Translations under genes and position numbers: made by a program
From: Rectinema sp003452735
GTDB lineage: Bacteria > Spirochaetota > Spirochaetia > Treponematales > Rectinemataceae
Length of the DNA stretch: 23,291 bases
Direction: 5' to 3'
NCBI GenBank assembly: GCA_035415815.1
Contig: DAOOGR010000025.1
Coordinates: 1-23,291, forward strand
In this document: piece by piece, positions 16,469 through 23,291 of the stretch
How the letters are laid out: every line of letters begins with the position of its first letter
Position numbering within the stretch: position 1 is the first letter of the stretch
Notes under the pieces: model-generated
The model's database searches: none
What the model was told of the DNA's origin: nothing
What the model saw: the letters and a program-made list of their open reading frames with translations, nothing else

Positions 16469-16530
16469 AATAAAAAACCATGGATCCATCAAGAAAATGG
16501 ACCTGGAAATATCTATCAAGGAGGCTAGCG

Positions 16531-17775
16531 ATGGCAAAAAAACTATCAATCGTATTGCTGCTCATAGCAATGCTTTCTCCTATGTATGCTCAACAGAAGA
16601 CAGTGAGCATCTGGGGTTGGAGAGCTCAAGATGTAGATGTATGGAAAGGAGTCGAGGCTGCACTTAAGGCAAAGGGTGAGCAAATATCCATTAGATATGA
16701 AGTTTTTCCACCTACTGAGTACGATTCCAAGCTATTGGTTTCTTTGCAAGGCGGAGTTGGTCCAGATATCATGTATACCCGCAGGCTTCCGGGTGCGAGA
16801 ACCCAAGCCTTGCTCGACAATGGTTATCTAACTGCCATAAACGGGCTCGTCGATTTATCCAACTTCGATGATGTTTCGCTCAGCTTTATTAGCACGGATA
16901 ATAAAGTCTGGGGCGTTCCCTTTGCAAACCAGATAATCGGAATATTCTACAATAAGGCAATCTTTGACAAATACAAACTCAAAGAGCCACAGACCTGGGA
17001 CGAGATGGTCCAGATTGCTGAGACGCTAAAGAAGAATGGCGTAACTCCATTCTTTGTTACTGGCAAAGAAGCTTGGATACTTGCTATGCAGAATGCCATG
17101 GTTGGTGTGAGCTATCCTGGAGACGAATGGATTGGAAAACTAACCGTAGGCAAGGCTAAATTTACAGATCCAGAGTATGTAAATATGCTCAAAGACCTCA
17201 ATGCCCTTAAAAAATACTACCAAAAAGATTTTATGGCCAATACCAGCGCAGAACAAGATGTTGCTTTTGCCATGGAACAGGCGGCAATGGTCTTCTATGG
17301 CGTCTGGGGCAATACAAATTGGCTCAAGATGAATCCAGACCTAAAGTTCGACTACTTCCCTATCCCACCAAAAGATAAGAATGTACCAGCAAGAGCATAT
17401 ACATATATGGATGGTGCATACGGCCTAAATAATACTTCGAAGAACAAAGAAGCCGCTTTGAAAGTTCTCAATTATACCGGTACCAAGACTTATGGCGAGC
17501 TGTTTTCATCGACAACTGGCGAAATCACGGCTATAAAAGGCGTCACTATGCCCGCTTCGAAGCCGATACTGGTAAAATGCTATGAAAAAATGACAACTAT
17601 AGCCGCAAAGAACCGCTACTGGGTAGGTTCTCCCTTCGATGCAGGAACTCCAAGCGTCTACAACATTCTAGAAAAAGACATGCAGTCCATGTATCTTGAT
17701 CAAATGACACCAGAAGCTTTGGCAAAGAGATTGCAGGATGGCATATCTACATGGTACCCAGCTTTCAAGAAATAA
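16531..17775 (+). CDS. ABC transporter extracellular substrate-binding protein (family 1, CUT1 type)
   Basis: A 414-residue periplasmic binding protein of the MalE-like family 1. A type I signal peptide (charged MAKK, then a hydrophobic stretch to residue 20, cleavage after MYA before QQ) has no lipobox cysteine, so the mature protein should be free in the periplasm. The body shows the family pattern: VSIWGWRAQD, GPDIMYTR near 80-90, WGVPFANQIIGIFYNKAIFDKY and PQTWDEMVQIAETLKKNGVTPF. The start is fixed by AAGGAGG at 16518-16524, 6 nt from the ATG; an in-frame ATG at 16480 would add 17 non-signal residues and is unlikely. Position beside murQ-murR and two permeases suggests a MurNAc-containing saccharide as ligand, but CUT1 binding proteins cannot be typed from sequence alone. 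Confidence 0.93.
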   Translation: MAKKLSIVLLLIAMLSPMYAQQKTVSIWGWRAQDVDVWKGVEAALKAKGEQISIRYEVFPPTEYDSKLLVSLQGGVGPDIMYTRRLPGARTQALLDNGYLTAINGLVDLSNFDDVSLSFISTDNKVWGVPFANQIIGIFYNKAIFDKYKLKEPQTWDEMVQIAETLKKNGVTPFFVTGKEAWILAMQNAMVGVSYPGDEWIGKLTVGKAKFTDPEYVNMLKDLNALKKYYQKDFMANTSAEQDVAFAMEQAAMVFYGVWGNTNWLKMNPDLKFDYFPIPPKDKNVPARAYTYMDGAYGLNNTSKNKEAALKVLNYTGTKTYGELFSSTTGEITAIKGVTMPASKPILVKCYEKMTTIAAKNRYWVGSPFDAGTPSVYNILEKDMQSMYLDQMTPEALAKRLQDGISTWYPAFKK

Positions 17776-17820
17776 TATTTCTTGATAATCATATGTTTAG
17801 TGTAGCTTTGTGAAAAAAGT

Positions 17821-17882
17821 GCGCCGCGGCTTTATTGAGACAAGGGCCGCGGCGCTTGTCTCAATAAAGTCGCGGCGCTTTT
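17821..17882 (+). repeat. large hairpin with two alternative pairings, between binding-protein and permease genes
   Basis: Arms of 24 bases (17821-17844 and 17855-17878) pair fully apart from one G-U, with a 10-base loop; four T residues follow (17879-17882), then ATATA. In addition, the first ten bases (17821-17830) are perfectly complementary to 17846-17855 in the loop region, so a smaller competing hairpin can form. The local GC is far above that of the surroundings. Likely roles are partial termination, or protection of the binding-protein mRNA 3' end so that it is made in excess over the permeases. This follows the known pattern of malE-malF-type intergenic hairpins; the switch idea is inference. 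Confidence 0.85.
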
Positions 17883-17906
17883 ATATAGCGTGGGAGAGAG
17901 GTTGCT

Positions 17907-18806
17907 GTGCGAAAATATTCTTTTCTTTGGATGCTTCTACCCGCATTCATTCTGTATTCGGTTTTTATAGCCTATCCTTTCTTCTCGAGCCTTGGCCTCA
18001 GTTTCTATGATTGGCCAGGAATTGGCCCAAAGAAATTCATAGGTCTGGCAAATTATAAAAATATACTCTCAGGATTCATGTCATCTGAGTTCTACAACGC
18101 GCTGTGGCACAATGTCGTTTTTTTTATTTGGTCGCTCATTCTATCTGTGGTCCCTGGGCTATTCTTTGCATTTCTGCTTGCTGCCAATATGAAAGGAACC
18201 GGTTGGCTTAAAGTAGTCTTCTTCTTCCCAAATACACTTGCAATTGTGGTGGTTGGATTTCTGTGGGGACTACTGCTCAATCCTCAATGGGGCCTTATAA
18301 ATCAGCTCTTTAGGGTAGTCGGCCTAGACTTCTTGGCAAAGCCATGGCTTGGAGACACAAAGACTGCACTGCCTACAATAATTTTTGTTACGGCATGGCG
18401 AGGCTTGGGATTCTATATACTCATATACCTCGCAGCGATTTTGGGTGTCGACAGGGAAATGATAGAAGCTGCACGCATAGATGGAGCTTCCGAGCTGCAA
18501 ATCGCAAGTCGTATCATTCTGCCTCATCTCTATTCGATAATCGCGACGACATCCATGCTCAAATTCATCTGGACATTCAATATCTTCGACATTGTATATG
18601 CGATGGAAGGCACGCAGGGAGGCCCTGCTGGTTCTACAGATGTTCTTGGAACTCTTTTTTACAGAATTGCATTTGGAGGGCTTGGAGCAAGCCAGGTTGG
18701 TATGGGACTTGGAGCAACCGTTGTGACCTTGATATTCCTCATAGTATTGCCGGTCTCTATATTCTACGTCTTTATAGTGGAAAAGCGTGTAGAAAAGGGG
18801 GAATAA
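17907..18806 (+). CDS. ABC sugar transporter permease, MalF/UgpA type
   Basis: A 299-residue inner-membrane permease of the CUT1 family, with an N-terminal segment (residues about 7-29) and five more membrane spans. The EAA loop that contacts the ATPase is EAARIDGASELQIASRIILP near residues 190-210. It starts with GTG at 17907, supported by AGAGAGG at 17895-17901, 5 nt away. It lies 131 bases after the binding-protein gene, with the large hairpin between them, and its stop overlaps the start of the next permease by one base (TAATG). It should form a heterodimer with that protein. No ATPase gene is adjacent. Confidence 0.95.
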   Translation: MRKYSFLWMLLPAFILYSVFIAYPFFSSLGLSFYDWPGIGPKKFIGLANYKNILSGFMSSEFYNALWHNVVFFIWSLILSVVPGLFFAFLLAANMKGTGWLKVVFFFPNTLAIVVVGFLWGLLLNPQWGLINQLFRVVGLDFLAKPWLGDTKTALPTIIFVTAWRGLGFYILIYLAAILGVDREMIEAARIDGASELQIASRIILPHLYSIIATTSMLKFIWTFNIFDIVYAMEGTQGGPAGSTDVLGTLFYRIAFGGLGASQVGMGLGATVVTLIFLIVLPVSIFYVFIVEKRVEKGE

Positions 18807-19633
18807 TGCTCAAGTTCAATGGTTTTCAGAAGGTGCTTGCATGGATTTTTCTTCTTTTACTCGCGTTTGCAAATCTATATCCCATCGGAATCATGATGCT
18901 GTCTAGCTTTAAATCAACAAAAGAAATATTCCTCGAGCCATTTAATCTTCCGAGCGTCTGGAGATGGCAAAACTATGTCTCTGCTTGGCAACGCGCCGAT
19001 TTTGCGACTTATTTCAAGAATTCTGTTCTCGTAACGGCTTTGTCGATTGTCTCCATCATTATCGTATCTTCGATGGCAGCCTATGTAATTGCGCGCTTCG
19101 ATTTTAAATTTAAGCGAGGCGTATATCTCTATATGCTAGCAGGACTTGCGCTGCCTACTCGCCTTGCGATCATCCCAATTTTCCTAATAATGCGCAATCT
19201 TCATCTATTGGACAAACTTTCAGGCTTGGTGATTGTATACACTGCCAGCGGGATTGCTTTTTCGGTTTTTTTGCTAGTGAATTTTTTTAAAAACCTTCCA
19301 CGCGACATCGAAGATTCGGCCAAAATAGATGGCGCAGGACCTTTCCGCATCTATTGGCAGATCGACCTACCGCTTCTAAAGCCAGCGCTGGTAACTGTAG
19401 CAATGTTCAACTTTATCGATGTGTGGAACGACTTCTTTTTCCCTTTAATCCTTCTGAGTTCGAAAGCTAAAAAGACAGTTCCCTTGGGGCTACAGGCATT
19501 CTTTGGCGAATACACGGTTGAATGGGATGTGCTCTTTGCAGCCCTCAACATATCGGTCTTGCCAATTCTAATAGTATTCCTAATTCTGTCAAAGCAATTT
19601 ATAGCAGGTCTGACGGAAGGTGCCTTGAAATAA
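18806..19633 (+). CDS. ABC sugar transporter permease, MalG/UgpE type
   Basis: A 275-residue CUT1 permease. Typical markers are LYPIGIMMLSSFKSTKEIF in the first periplasmic region, six membrane segments, LPTRLAIIPIFLIM and the EAA loop EDSAKIDGAGPFRIYWQIDLP followed by LLKPAL. The ATG at 18806 overlaps the preceding stop, with AAGGGGGA at 18795-18802 as ribosome site, so translation is coupled. The open frame extends upstream, but that part is a shadow of the first permease. It is the last gene of the importer operon. The transporter needs a shared MsmK/UgpC-type ATPase coded elsewhere, as is common for CUT1 systems. Confidence 0.95.
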   Translation: MLKFNGFQKVLAWIFLLLLAFANLYPIGIMMLSSFKSTKEIFLEPFNLPSVWRWQNYVSAWQRADFATYFKNSVLVTALSIVSIIIVSSMAAYVIARFDFKFKRGVYLYMLAGLALPTRLAIIPIFLIMRNLHLLDKLSGLVIVYTASGIAFSVFLLVNFFKNLPRDIEDSAKIDGAGPFRIYWQIDLPLLKPALVTVAMFNFIDVWNDFFFPLILLSSKAKKTVPLGLQAFFGEYTVEWDVLFAALNISVLPILIVFLILSKQFIAGLTEGALK

Positions 19634-19699
19634 GGGAAAAGTCAGATACTAGGGCTTTGAAGCGGATAAACAACAAGCAAAACCCCAGCAACCAGCAGA

Positions 19700-20884
19700 T
19701 TAGCCCTTCTGGGTTCCATATCTAAGATATTTTTCTCTAATCCTTAGAAATTCTTTCTCCCCTCTGTGCGCAAATTCGAGACAGTCCTCGAGAGGTGCTC
19801 CGCTTATTATCATGAATCTCAGGGTTGTCCCACCAGCTAGCTTATCGAAAAAGCTAAGCTCTTTATCGTCCCAATCCTCTCGCCATCGAAATTCATTTGG
19901 ATACATTCGATTAATTGTATGGATTAAAGCTATGCCTGTATCGAGCGATCGCAGCGCTTCTCTATCCGTAAGCGAAATTAGGACGCCCTCACAAAGCTCC
20001 CCCTTATATTTAGAGGCCGTAGGCGAAAAAAACAGGGAGATGAACACTACGCCAGGCAATTCAAGAGCGGCAAGCTGTTCTCTCAGAGCCTCTCCATCGA
20101 TAAAAGGCGCTCCAATAATCTCGAATGGCCGTGAGGTTCCCCGTCCTTCTGAAAGCCAAGTTCCCTCTACAAGACATGTACCAGGATATAATTCCGCACA
20201 GCTGAGAGTCGGAAGATTAGGCGATGGCAATGGCCAGGGTAAGTTTGTTTCTATCCATGCCGGACGAGAATCCCAGCCTGACATCTCTATTAACTCCAGT
20301 CTACAGTTAGGGTAGTACTCACCCTGTAGATATAGAGCAAATTCTCCAATTGTCATTCCATAGCGTGGCGGAAGGCCATATCCCCCTACAAAGCTTTCCA
20401 ATTCTTTAGGAATAGGAGAACCTTCCACCTTCGATCCTCCTATAGGATTAGGTCTGTCGAGCACGATAAGCGCTGTACCCACTTTTGCGCATGCTTCCAT
20501 TATATAAGCAAGGGTATAGAGATAGGTATAATAGCGACAGCCTACATCTTGCATGTCGAATACAAGGGCATCGAGAGATTCGAGCATCCAGGGTTCTGGC
20601 CTAAGGCGCTTTCCATAGAGAGAATATGCAGGAATGCCCCTGAAAACTTCATCGTCCAGCTCTACTGCGTCCTGTGCTGCGCCCCTGAATCCATGCTCTG
20701 GACCGAAGAGACACACTGGGATAATTCCATGTTCCATGAAGGCTTTCCAGGAAGGTATGCCTCTAGATGTTATCGCCGCAGGGTTGGTAGCTAGTCCATA
20801 GCGTTTATTATATCTACGCGGATCATCCAAAAAATGTTCGAGACCGAATACAACCGAAGCCTGTTGCTGTTTTGACTTGATCAT
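19700..20884 (-). CDS. namZ: exo-beta-N-acetylmuramidase NamZ (DUF1343)
   Basis: A 394-residue DUF1343 protein, the family of B. subtilis NamZ (YbbC), which removes MurNAc from the non-reducing end of peptidoglycan chains and of the MurNAc-GlcNAc disaccharide. Family motifs run in order: FGPEHGFRGAAQ at 60-71, PAYSLYGKRLRP, LVFDMQDVGCRYYTYLYTL near 107-125, VLDRPNPIGGSKVEG, RYGMTIGEFALY, PSPNLPTLSCAELYPG and EGRGTSRPFEIIGAPF. No signal peptide precedes the domain, unlike the secreted Bacillus enzyme, so it is probably cytoplasmic. The ATG at 20884 is the last possible start before the domain; a longer reading would run antisense through the neighbouring gene. There is no Shine-Dalgarno sequence. 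It starts back to back with the amiE-like gene, 23 bases apart. Confidence 0.93.
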   Translation of the reverse strand: MIKSKQQQASVVFGLEHFLDDPRRYNKRYGLATNPAAITSRGIPSWKAFMEHGIIPVCLFGPEHGFRGAAQDAVELDDEVFRGIPAYSLYGKRLRPEPWMLESLDALVFDMQDVGCRYYTYLYTLAYIMEACAKVGTALIVLDRPNPIGGSKVEGSPIPKELESFVGGYGLPPRYGMTIGEFALYLQGEYYPNCRLELIEMSGWDSRPAWIETNLPWPLPSPNLPTLSCAELYPGTCLVEGTWLSEGRGTSRPFEIIGAPFIDGEALREQLAALELPGVVFISLFFSPTASKYKGELCEGVLISLTDREALRSLDTGIALIHTINRMYPNEFRWREDWDDKELSFFDKLAGGTTLRFMIISGAPLEDCLEFAHRGEKEFLRIREKYLRYGTQKG

Positions 20885-20892
20885 GCTATATG
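20864..20892 (+). promoter_or_regulatory. possible promoter of the amiE-like gene, inside the start of namZ
   Basis: TTGCTG (20864-20869) and TATATG (20887-20892) are 17 bases apart and would start transcription near 20899, about 9 bases before the ATG at 20908. Both boxes are imperfect. The promoter would overlap the first codons of namZ on the other strand. Confidence 0.25.
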
Positions 20893-20907
20893 CTAACATA
20901 TTCATAT

Positions 20908-22092
20908 ATGACCTACAACAGCAACAAAGGCTCACAAAAAAGCCACAACCAAGCCGAAGAAACTCTCGAGAACCTTCTCGATAACGCAATTGCTAAAGAC
21001 CTCTGTACGGGCATTGCGGCCTCAGTTTCAATAGATGGCAGACTCCTCTGGTCTCATTGTTCTGGATTTACCGCAAGAGAAGAACTAGCTCTTTCCAAAC
21101 CCATAGAAAACGACGGCAAAACTTCTAATTCTATCATTGCTCCCATCGATCCAGAGACTCGCTTCGACGTTGCATCGATGACCAAGCCTTTAAGCACAAG
21201 CCTTCTTATTCTGAAAGCACTGCAAGCTGGGGCATTGAACCTTCAAGATTCCTTAGGCAAATACCTACCGGAAGTAAATTACAGAACAGGACAAATCCCG
21301 CTACTCGCTCTTCTTACACACAGCAGCGGATTACCCGCCATTCCGGCCTTGCATAGCTTTTTTGCTGATTCAGGTAGACTCGATCGGAGTCTGGCTTTGG
21401 AAAGGCTTTTTTCGATCGAACCTCAATTTGCCATTGGAAAGCATGTAGTCTATTCCTGCACTGGCTATATATTCTTGGGTGCGCTCTTGGAGCGCATTTC
21501 TGGGATGCTTCTTGGCGAGCTTTTTCAAAAAGAAATTGCAGCTCCACTAAAGCTTGAACAAGCCTCTTTCGCAAAAAAGATACAGAAATCAGGGGAGCCT
21601 GAGCACCTCGACAATGCCGTTGCAACAGAATATTGCCCATGGCGCAATAGAAGAATACAGGGCCAAGTTCACGATGAGAGCTCTTATTGCCTGGGAGGTC
21701 ATTCGGGGAATGCCGGACTTTTTTTGTCCTTAAAAGATGCGATTACTCTGGGGAATTTTATTATGCAGGAAGGAACTTTCGGTGGAAAGCAGATATTGAA
21801 GCCCGAAATAATCCAGCTATTGTGGCGAGAATATACCCATGGCCTGGAAGAGCGTCGAAGTCTTGGTTTTAAGCTTCATGACTCCACGACCGTAGATGGT
21901 CCACTTTGGCCTTTACAATCCTTTGGGCACACCGGCTTTGTTGGCACAAGCGTTTTCTTCGAACCGCAGCGAAGGCTTTTCGCAATTCTTTTAACCAATA
22001 GAGTCTATTTTGGGAGAGAGCAAACCGCAGATTCGATCCTTGCGTTCCGAAGAGAATTTTATTCAAGAGTCTGGCATGCTTTTGCCGAATAA
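20908..22092 (+). CDS. AmiE-like serine hydrolase (beta-lactamase/PBP4* fold)
   Basis: A 394-residue class C beta-lactamase-like hydrolase, resembling B. subtilis AmiE (YbbE), the MurNAc-L-Ala amidase of the MurNAc gene cluster. Motifs: the catalytic SxxK is S90-M-T-K93 in FDVASMTKPL; the third motif is HTG at 341-343 in FGHTGFVGTS; VHDESSYCLGGHSGNAGLF at 254-272 is typical of the subgroup. The second motif reads YSC (182-184) where the family usually has Y-x-N or Y-S-D. No signal peptide is seen, so it is probably cytoplasmic. The start may be the ATG at 20908 or 20890; neither has a ribosome site, and I prefer 20908 because a -10-like box covers 20887-20892. Its place beside namZ and murQ suggests it strips peptide from imported muropeptides; a different esterase or peptidase role is possible. 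Confidence 0.8.
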   Translation: MTYNSNKGSQKSHNQAEETLENLLDNAIAKDLCTGIAASVSIDGRLLWSHCSGFTAREELALSKPIENDGKTSNSIIAPIDPETRFDVASMTKPLSTSLLILKALQAGALNLQDSLGKYLPEVNYRTGQIPLLALLTHSSGLPAIPALHSFFADSGRLDRSLALERLFSIEPQFAIGKHVVYSCTGYIFLGALLERISGMLLGELFQKEIAAPLKLEQASFAKKIQKSGEPEHLDNAVATEYCPWRNRRIQGQVHDESSYCLGGHSGNAGLFLSLKDAITLGNFIMQEGTFGGKQILKPEIIQLLWREYTHGLEERRSLGFKLHDSTTVDGPLWPLQSFGHTGFVGTSVFFEPQRRLFAILLTNRVYFGREQTADSILAFRREFYSRVWHAFAE

Positions 22093-22161
22093 CCAAGACA
22101 TACGGAAATCCATATAGAGCATTTCGTGAAATAATTTTTTATAATTAGAATTTTTTCTTTA

Positions 22162-22189
22162 TTGACATCTTAAAAACAACCTTTATAAT
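22162..22189 (+). promoter_or_regulatory. near-consensus sigma70 promoter of the second binding-protein gene
   Basis: TTGACA (22162-22167) and TATAAT (22184-22189) are both perfect matches, 16 bases apart. Transcription would start near 22196, giving an unusually long leader of about 165 bases before the ATG at 22361. Such a strong core promoter suggests high expression kept in check by a repressor or by the leader. Confidence 0.85.
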
Positions 22190-22290
22190 GAAAATATATT
22201 TTAGGGCGTTTGCCAATACTTACAAGGATTCCTGAAGAATTACATTAGCAAAATTTCTGCAATTTTCTTAAAAATTCAAATGTGAACGAT

Positions 22291-22342
22291 TCTCGGCTTT
22301 GCCGAGAGATAGATTTTATCTGGATTCAATCTAGAGATTGAA
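22291..22342 (+). promoter_or_regulatory. leader hairpins before the second binding-protein gene
   Basis: Two inverted repeats lie late in the leader. TCTCGGC-TTT-GCCGAGA at 22291-22307 is a perfect 7-bp hairpin without a following T tract. TTCAATC-TAGA-GATTGAA at 22325-22342 is perfect and ends 7 bases before the ribosome site AGGAGG (22350-22355). The second could be an operator or a translation-control stem; its TCAA...TTGA ends resemble the repeat at 16429-16443. Confidence 0.5.
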
Positions 22343-22360
22343 ATTCTATAGGAGGTATCT

Positions 22361-23291
22361 ATGAAAAAGGCAATTGCATTATGTGTGCTGGCGATCGCTA
22401 TTTTAGCATCGGTGCCAGCGCAGGCTCCGGTCGTGCCTGGTCTTGGCAGCAAGAAAATAACCATCAATTTATGGACTCATGAGGATCCCAATAGGTCTGT
22501 TATAGAAAAAAAATACATTGCCGAGTTTATGGCCGCCAATCCCAATATCACCGTAAACTATAATACCTATCCCTCGAATCGGATATTCGAGGCCCTAACC
22601 ACGGCTTTTGCCGGAAAGCAAGGCCCAGAAATATTCAATGTCTCTATAGGCAATGCAGTTTCATTTATCGACAATGGAAGAGTTGCTCCTGTCGACTACA
22701 AAGCCCTAGGTCTCAAGGGTCCGGCCGATCTTGAGGCTATGTATCTTCCAGGTATGCTCAAGGCCGTCGAGCGCGATGGCGATTTTTATGGACTTCCTCT
22801 AGAAATCACCAATATGTGCCTTTATGTAAACCGCAAAATGCTCAAGGAAGCTGGCATAGATCCCGATAAGGACTACCCGAAGACATGGGAAGACCTCATT
22901 AGCCTTTCCGAAAAAATTGTTAAACGCGAAGGTCAGATAATAACCCGCCGTGGCTTCGATTTCCGCTACGATGCGTATACGAACCTCTTCATCCCCATGG
23001 TCGAACAGCTAGGAGGAGAATATGTCTCTAAAGATGGCAAGAAGGCTATCATCGGCGACGAAGCCTGGCTCAAAGCCCTTCAATGGATGAAAGAACTAGG
23101 GCCAGCCGGAAAAAATCTTGGTTCGCCAACCTATACGGCAGCTCGAACCGCATTCGACAAAAATGACAATACCGTTGCAATGTCCTTTTCCGGCCTCTAT
23201 CAAGAAGCTCGTATGAAAGCCTCGAACCCAGATTTCTATAATTCGAAAGATTGGATGGTGGTTCCTTTCCCACAATGGAAAGATTCAAAAA
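22361..23291 (+). CDS. ABC transporter extracellular substrate-binding protein (family 1), 3' end cut off
   Basis: The first 310 residues of a second family 1 (MalE-like) binding protein. The signal peptide is MKKAIALCVLAIAILASVPAQA with cleavage after AQA and no lipobox. Then come ITINLWTHEDPNRSVIEKKYIAEF, an INxxTYPSN-like strand, GKQGPEIFNVS, FYGLPLEITNMCLYVNRKMLKEAGI and TWEDLISLSEKIV, all typical. AGGAGG at 22350-22355 sits 5 nt before the ATG. It is not a close copy of the binding protein at 16531, so it probably has a different ligand or belongs to a second transporter whose permeases lie right of the window. It follows the amiE-like gene by 268 bases and has its own strong promoter. 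Confidence 0.93.
   Translation, partial: MKKAIALCVLAIAILASVPAQAPVVPGLGSKKITINLWTHEDPNRSVIEKKYIAEFMAANPNITVNYNTYPSNRIFEALTTAFAGKQGPEIFNVSIGNAVSFIDNGRVAPVDYKALGLKGPADLEAMYLPGMLKAVERDGDFYGLPLEITNMCLYVNRKMLKEAGIDPDKDYPKTWEDLISLSEKIVKREGQIITRRGFDFRYDAYTNLFIPMVEQLGGEYVSKDGKKAIIGDEAWLKALQWMKELGPAGKNLGSPTYTAARTAFDKNDNTVAMSFSGLYQEARMKASNPDFYNSKDWMVVPFPQWKDSK

Noticed and set aside
16480..16530. ATG at 16480 as start of the first binding protein
   Set aside because: It would place 17 residues ahead of a normal signal peptide; the ATG at 16531 has a strong AAGGAGG site.
18344..18805. 154-codon extension of the second permease
   Set aside because: It overlaps the first permease in another frame; the true start overlaps the first permease's stop and has its own ribosome site.
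19663..19715. Possible terminator between the second permease and namZ
   Set aside because: The stem AACCCAG/CTGGGGTT is short, bulged, has a long loop and no clean T run.
20885..20989. Longer NamZ with a Cys-rich hydrophobic N-terminus that could pass for a signal peptide
   Set aside because: It is antisense to the start of the amiE-like gene; the CCCC run comes from GCA/ACA repeats in that gene.
22111..22136. Possible terminator after the amiE-like gene
   Set aside because: A T run is present, but the stem is only about five A/T-rich pairs with a two-base loop.

Overview
The window is a 23.3 kb piece of a bacterial chromosome of intermediate GC. It carries about 19 protein genes, two of them cut by the window edges. 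I see no rRNA, tRNA, CRISPR array, phage gene or transposase. The gene set suggests a fermentative anaerobe: a single-chain pyruvate:ferredoxin oxidoreductase and an NfnA/SudB-like flavoprotein. The substrate-binding proteins have plain signal peptides and no lipobox, which fits a diderm with a periplasm. Together with a membrane-anchored LuxR-type regulator and CUT1 transporters without a local ATPase, this leads me to favour a spirochaete (Spirochaetota). That assignment is inference; no marker gene settles it. No gene-free stretch reaches 300 bases.

Left part (1-9.4 kb): a truncated NfnA/SudB-like gene (-), a nucleoside phosphorylase (+), a sugar-nucleotidyltransferase fused to a left-handed beta-helix domain (-), nifJ (+) with a clear terminator, then a VanZ-like membrane protein, a six-helix membrane protein ending in a LuxR-type HTH, and mazG.

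Middle part (9.4-14.4 kb): an MFS transporter with a C-terminal HEAT-like domain, a two-repeat YggT protein, a DUF72 protein, a small unknown protein, and an RluA-type pseudouridine synthase. Several of these genes have no Shine-Dalgarno sequence and have a -10-like box very close to the start codon. Short inverted or tandem repeats sit in front of some of them.

Right part (14.5-23.3 kb): the most interesting region, a cell-wall sugar (MurNAc/muropeptide) catabolic locus. murQ (MurNAc-6-phosphate etherase) and murR (RpiR-type regulator) are transcribed divergently from a CUT1 ABC importer (binding protein, a large hairpin, two permeases). Next come namZ (DUF1343 exo-muramidase, -) and an amiE-like serine hydrolase (+) that start almost back to back. 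A second binding-protein gene follows, with a near-consensus promoter and a long structured leader. The content parallels the Bacillus subtilis murQ-murR-murP-amiE-nagZ-namZ cluster. Here, however, an ABC importer replaces the PTS permease, NamZ and AmiE lack signal peptides, and the window holds no NagZ, MurNAc kinase or transporter ATPase. The simplest model is import of intact MurNAc-GlcNAc (perhaps peptide-bearing) fragments and their breakdown in the cytoplasm.
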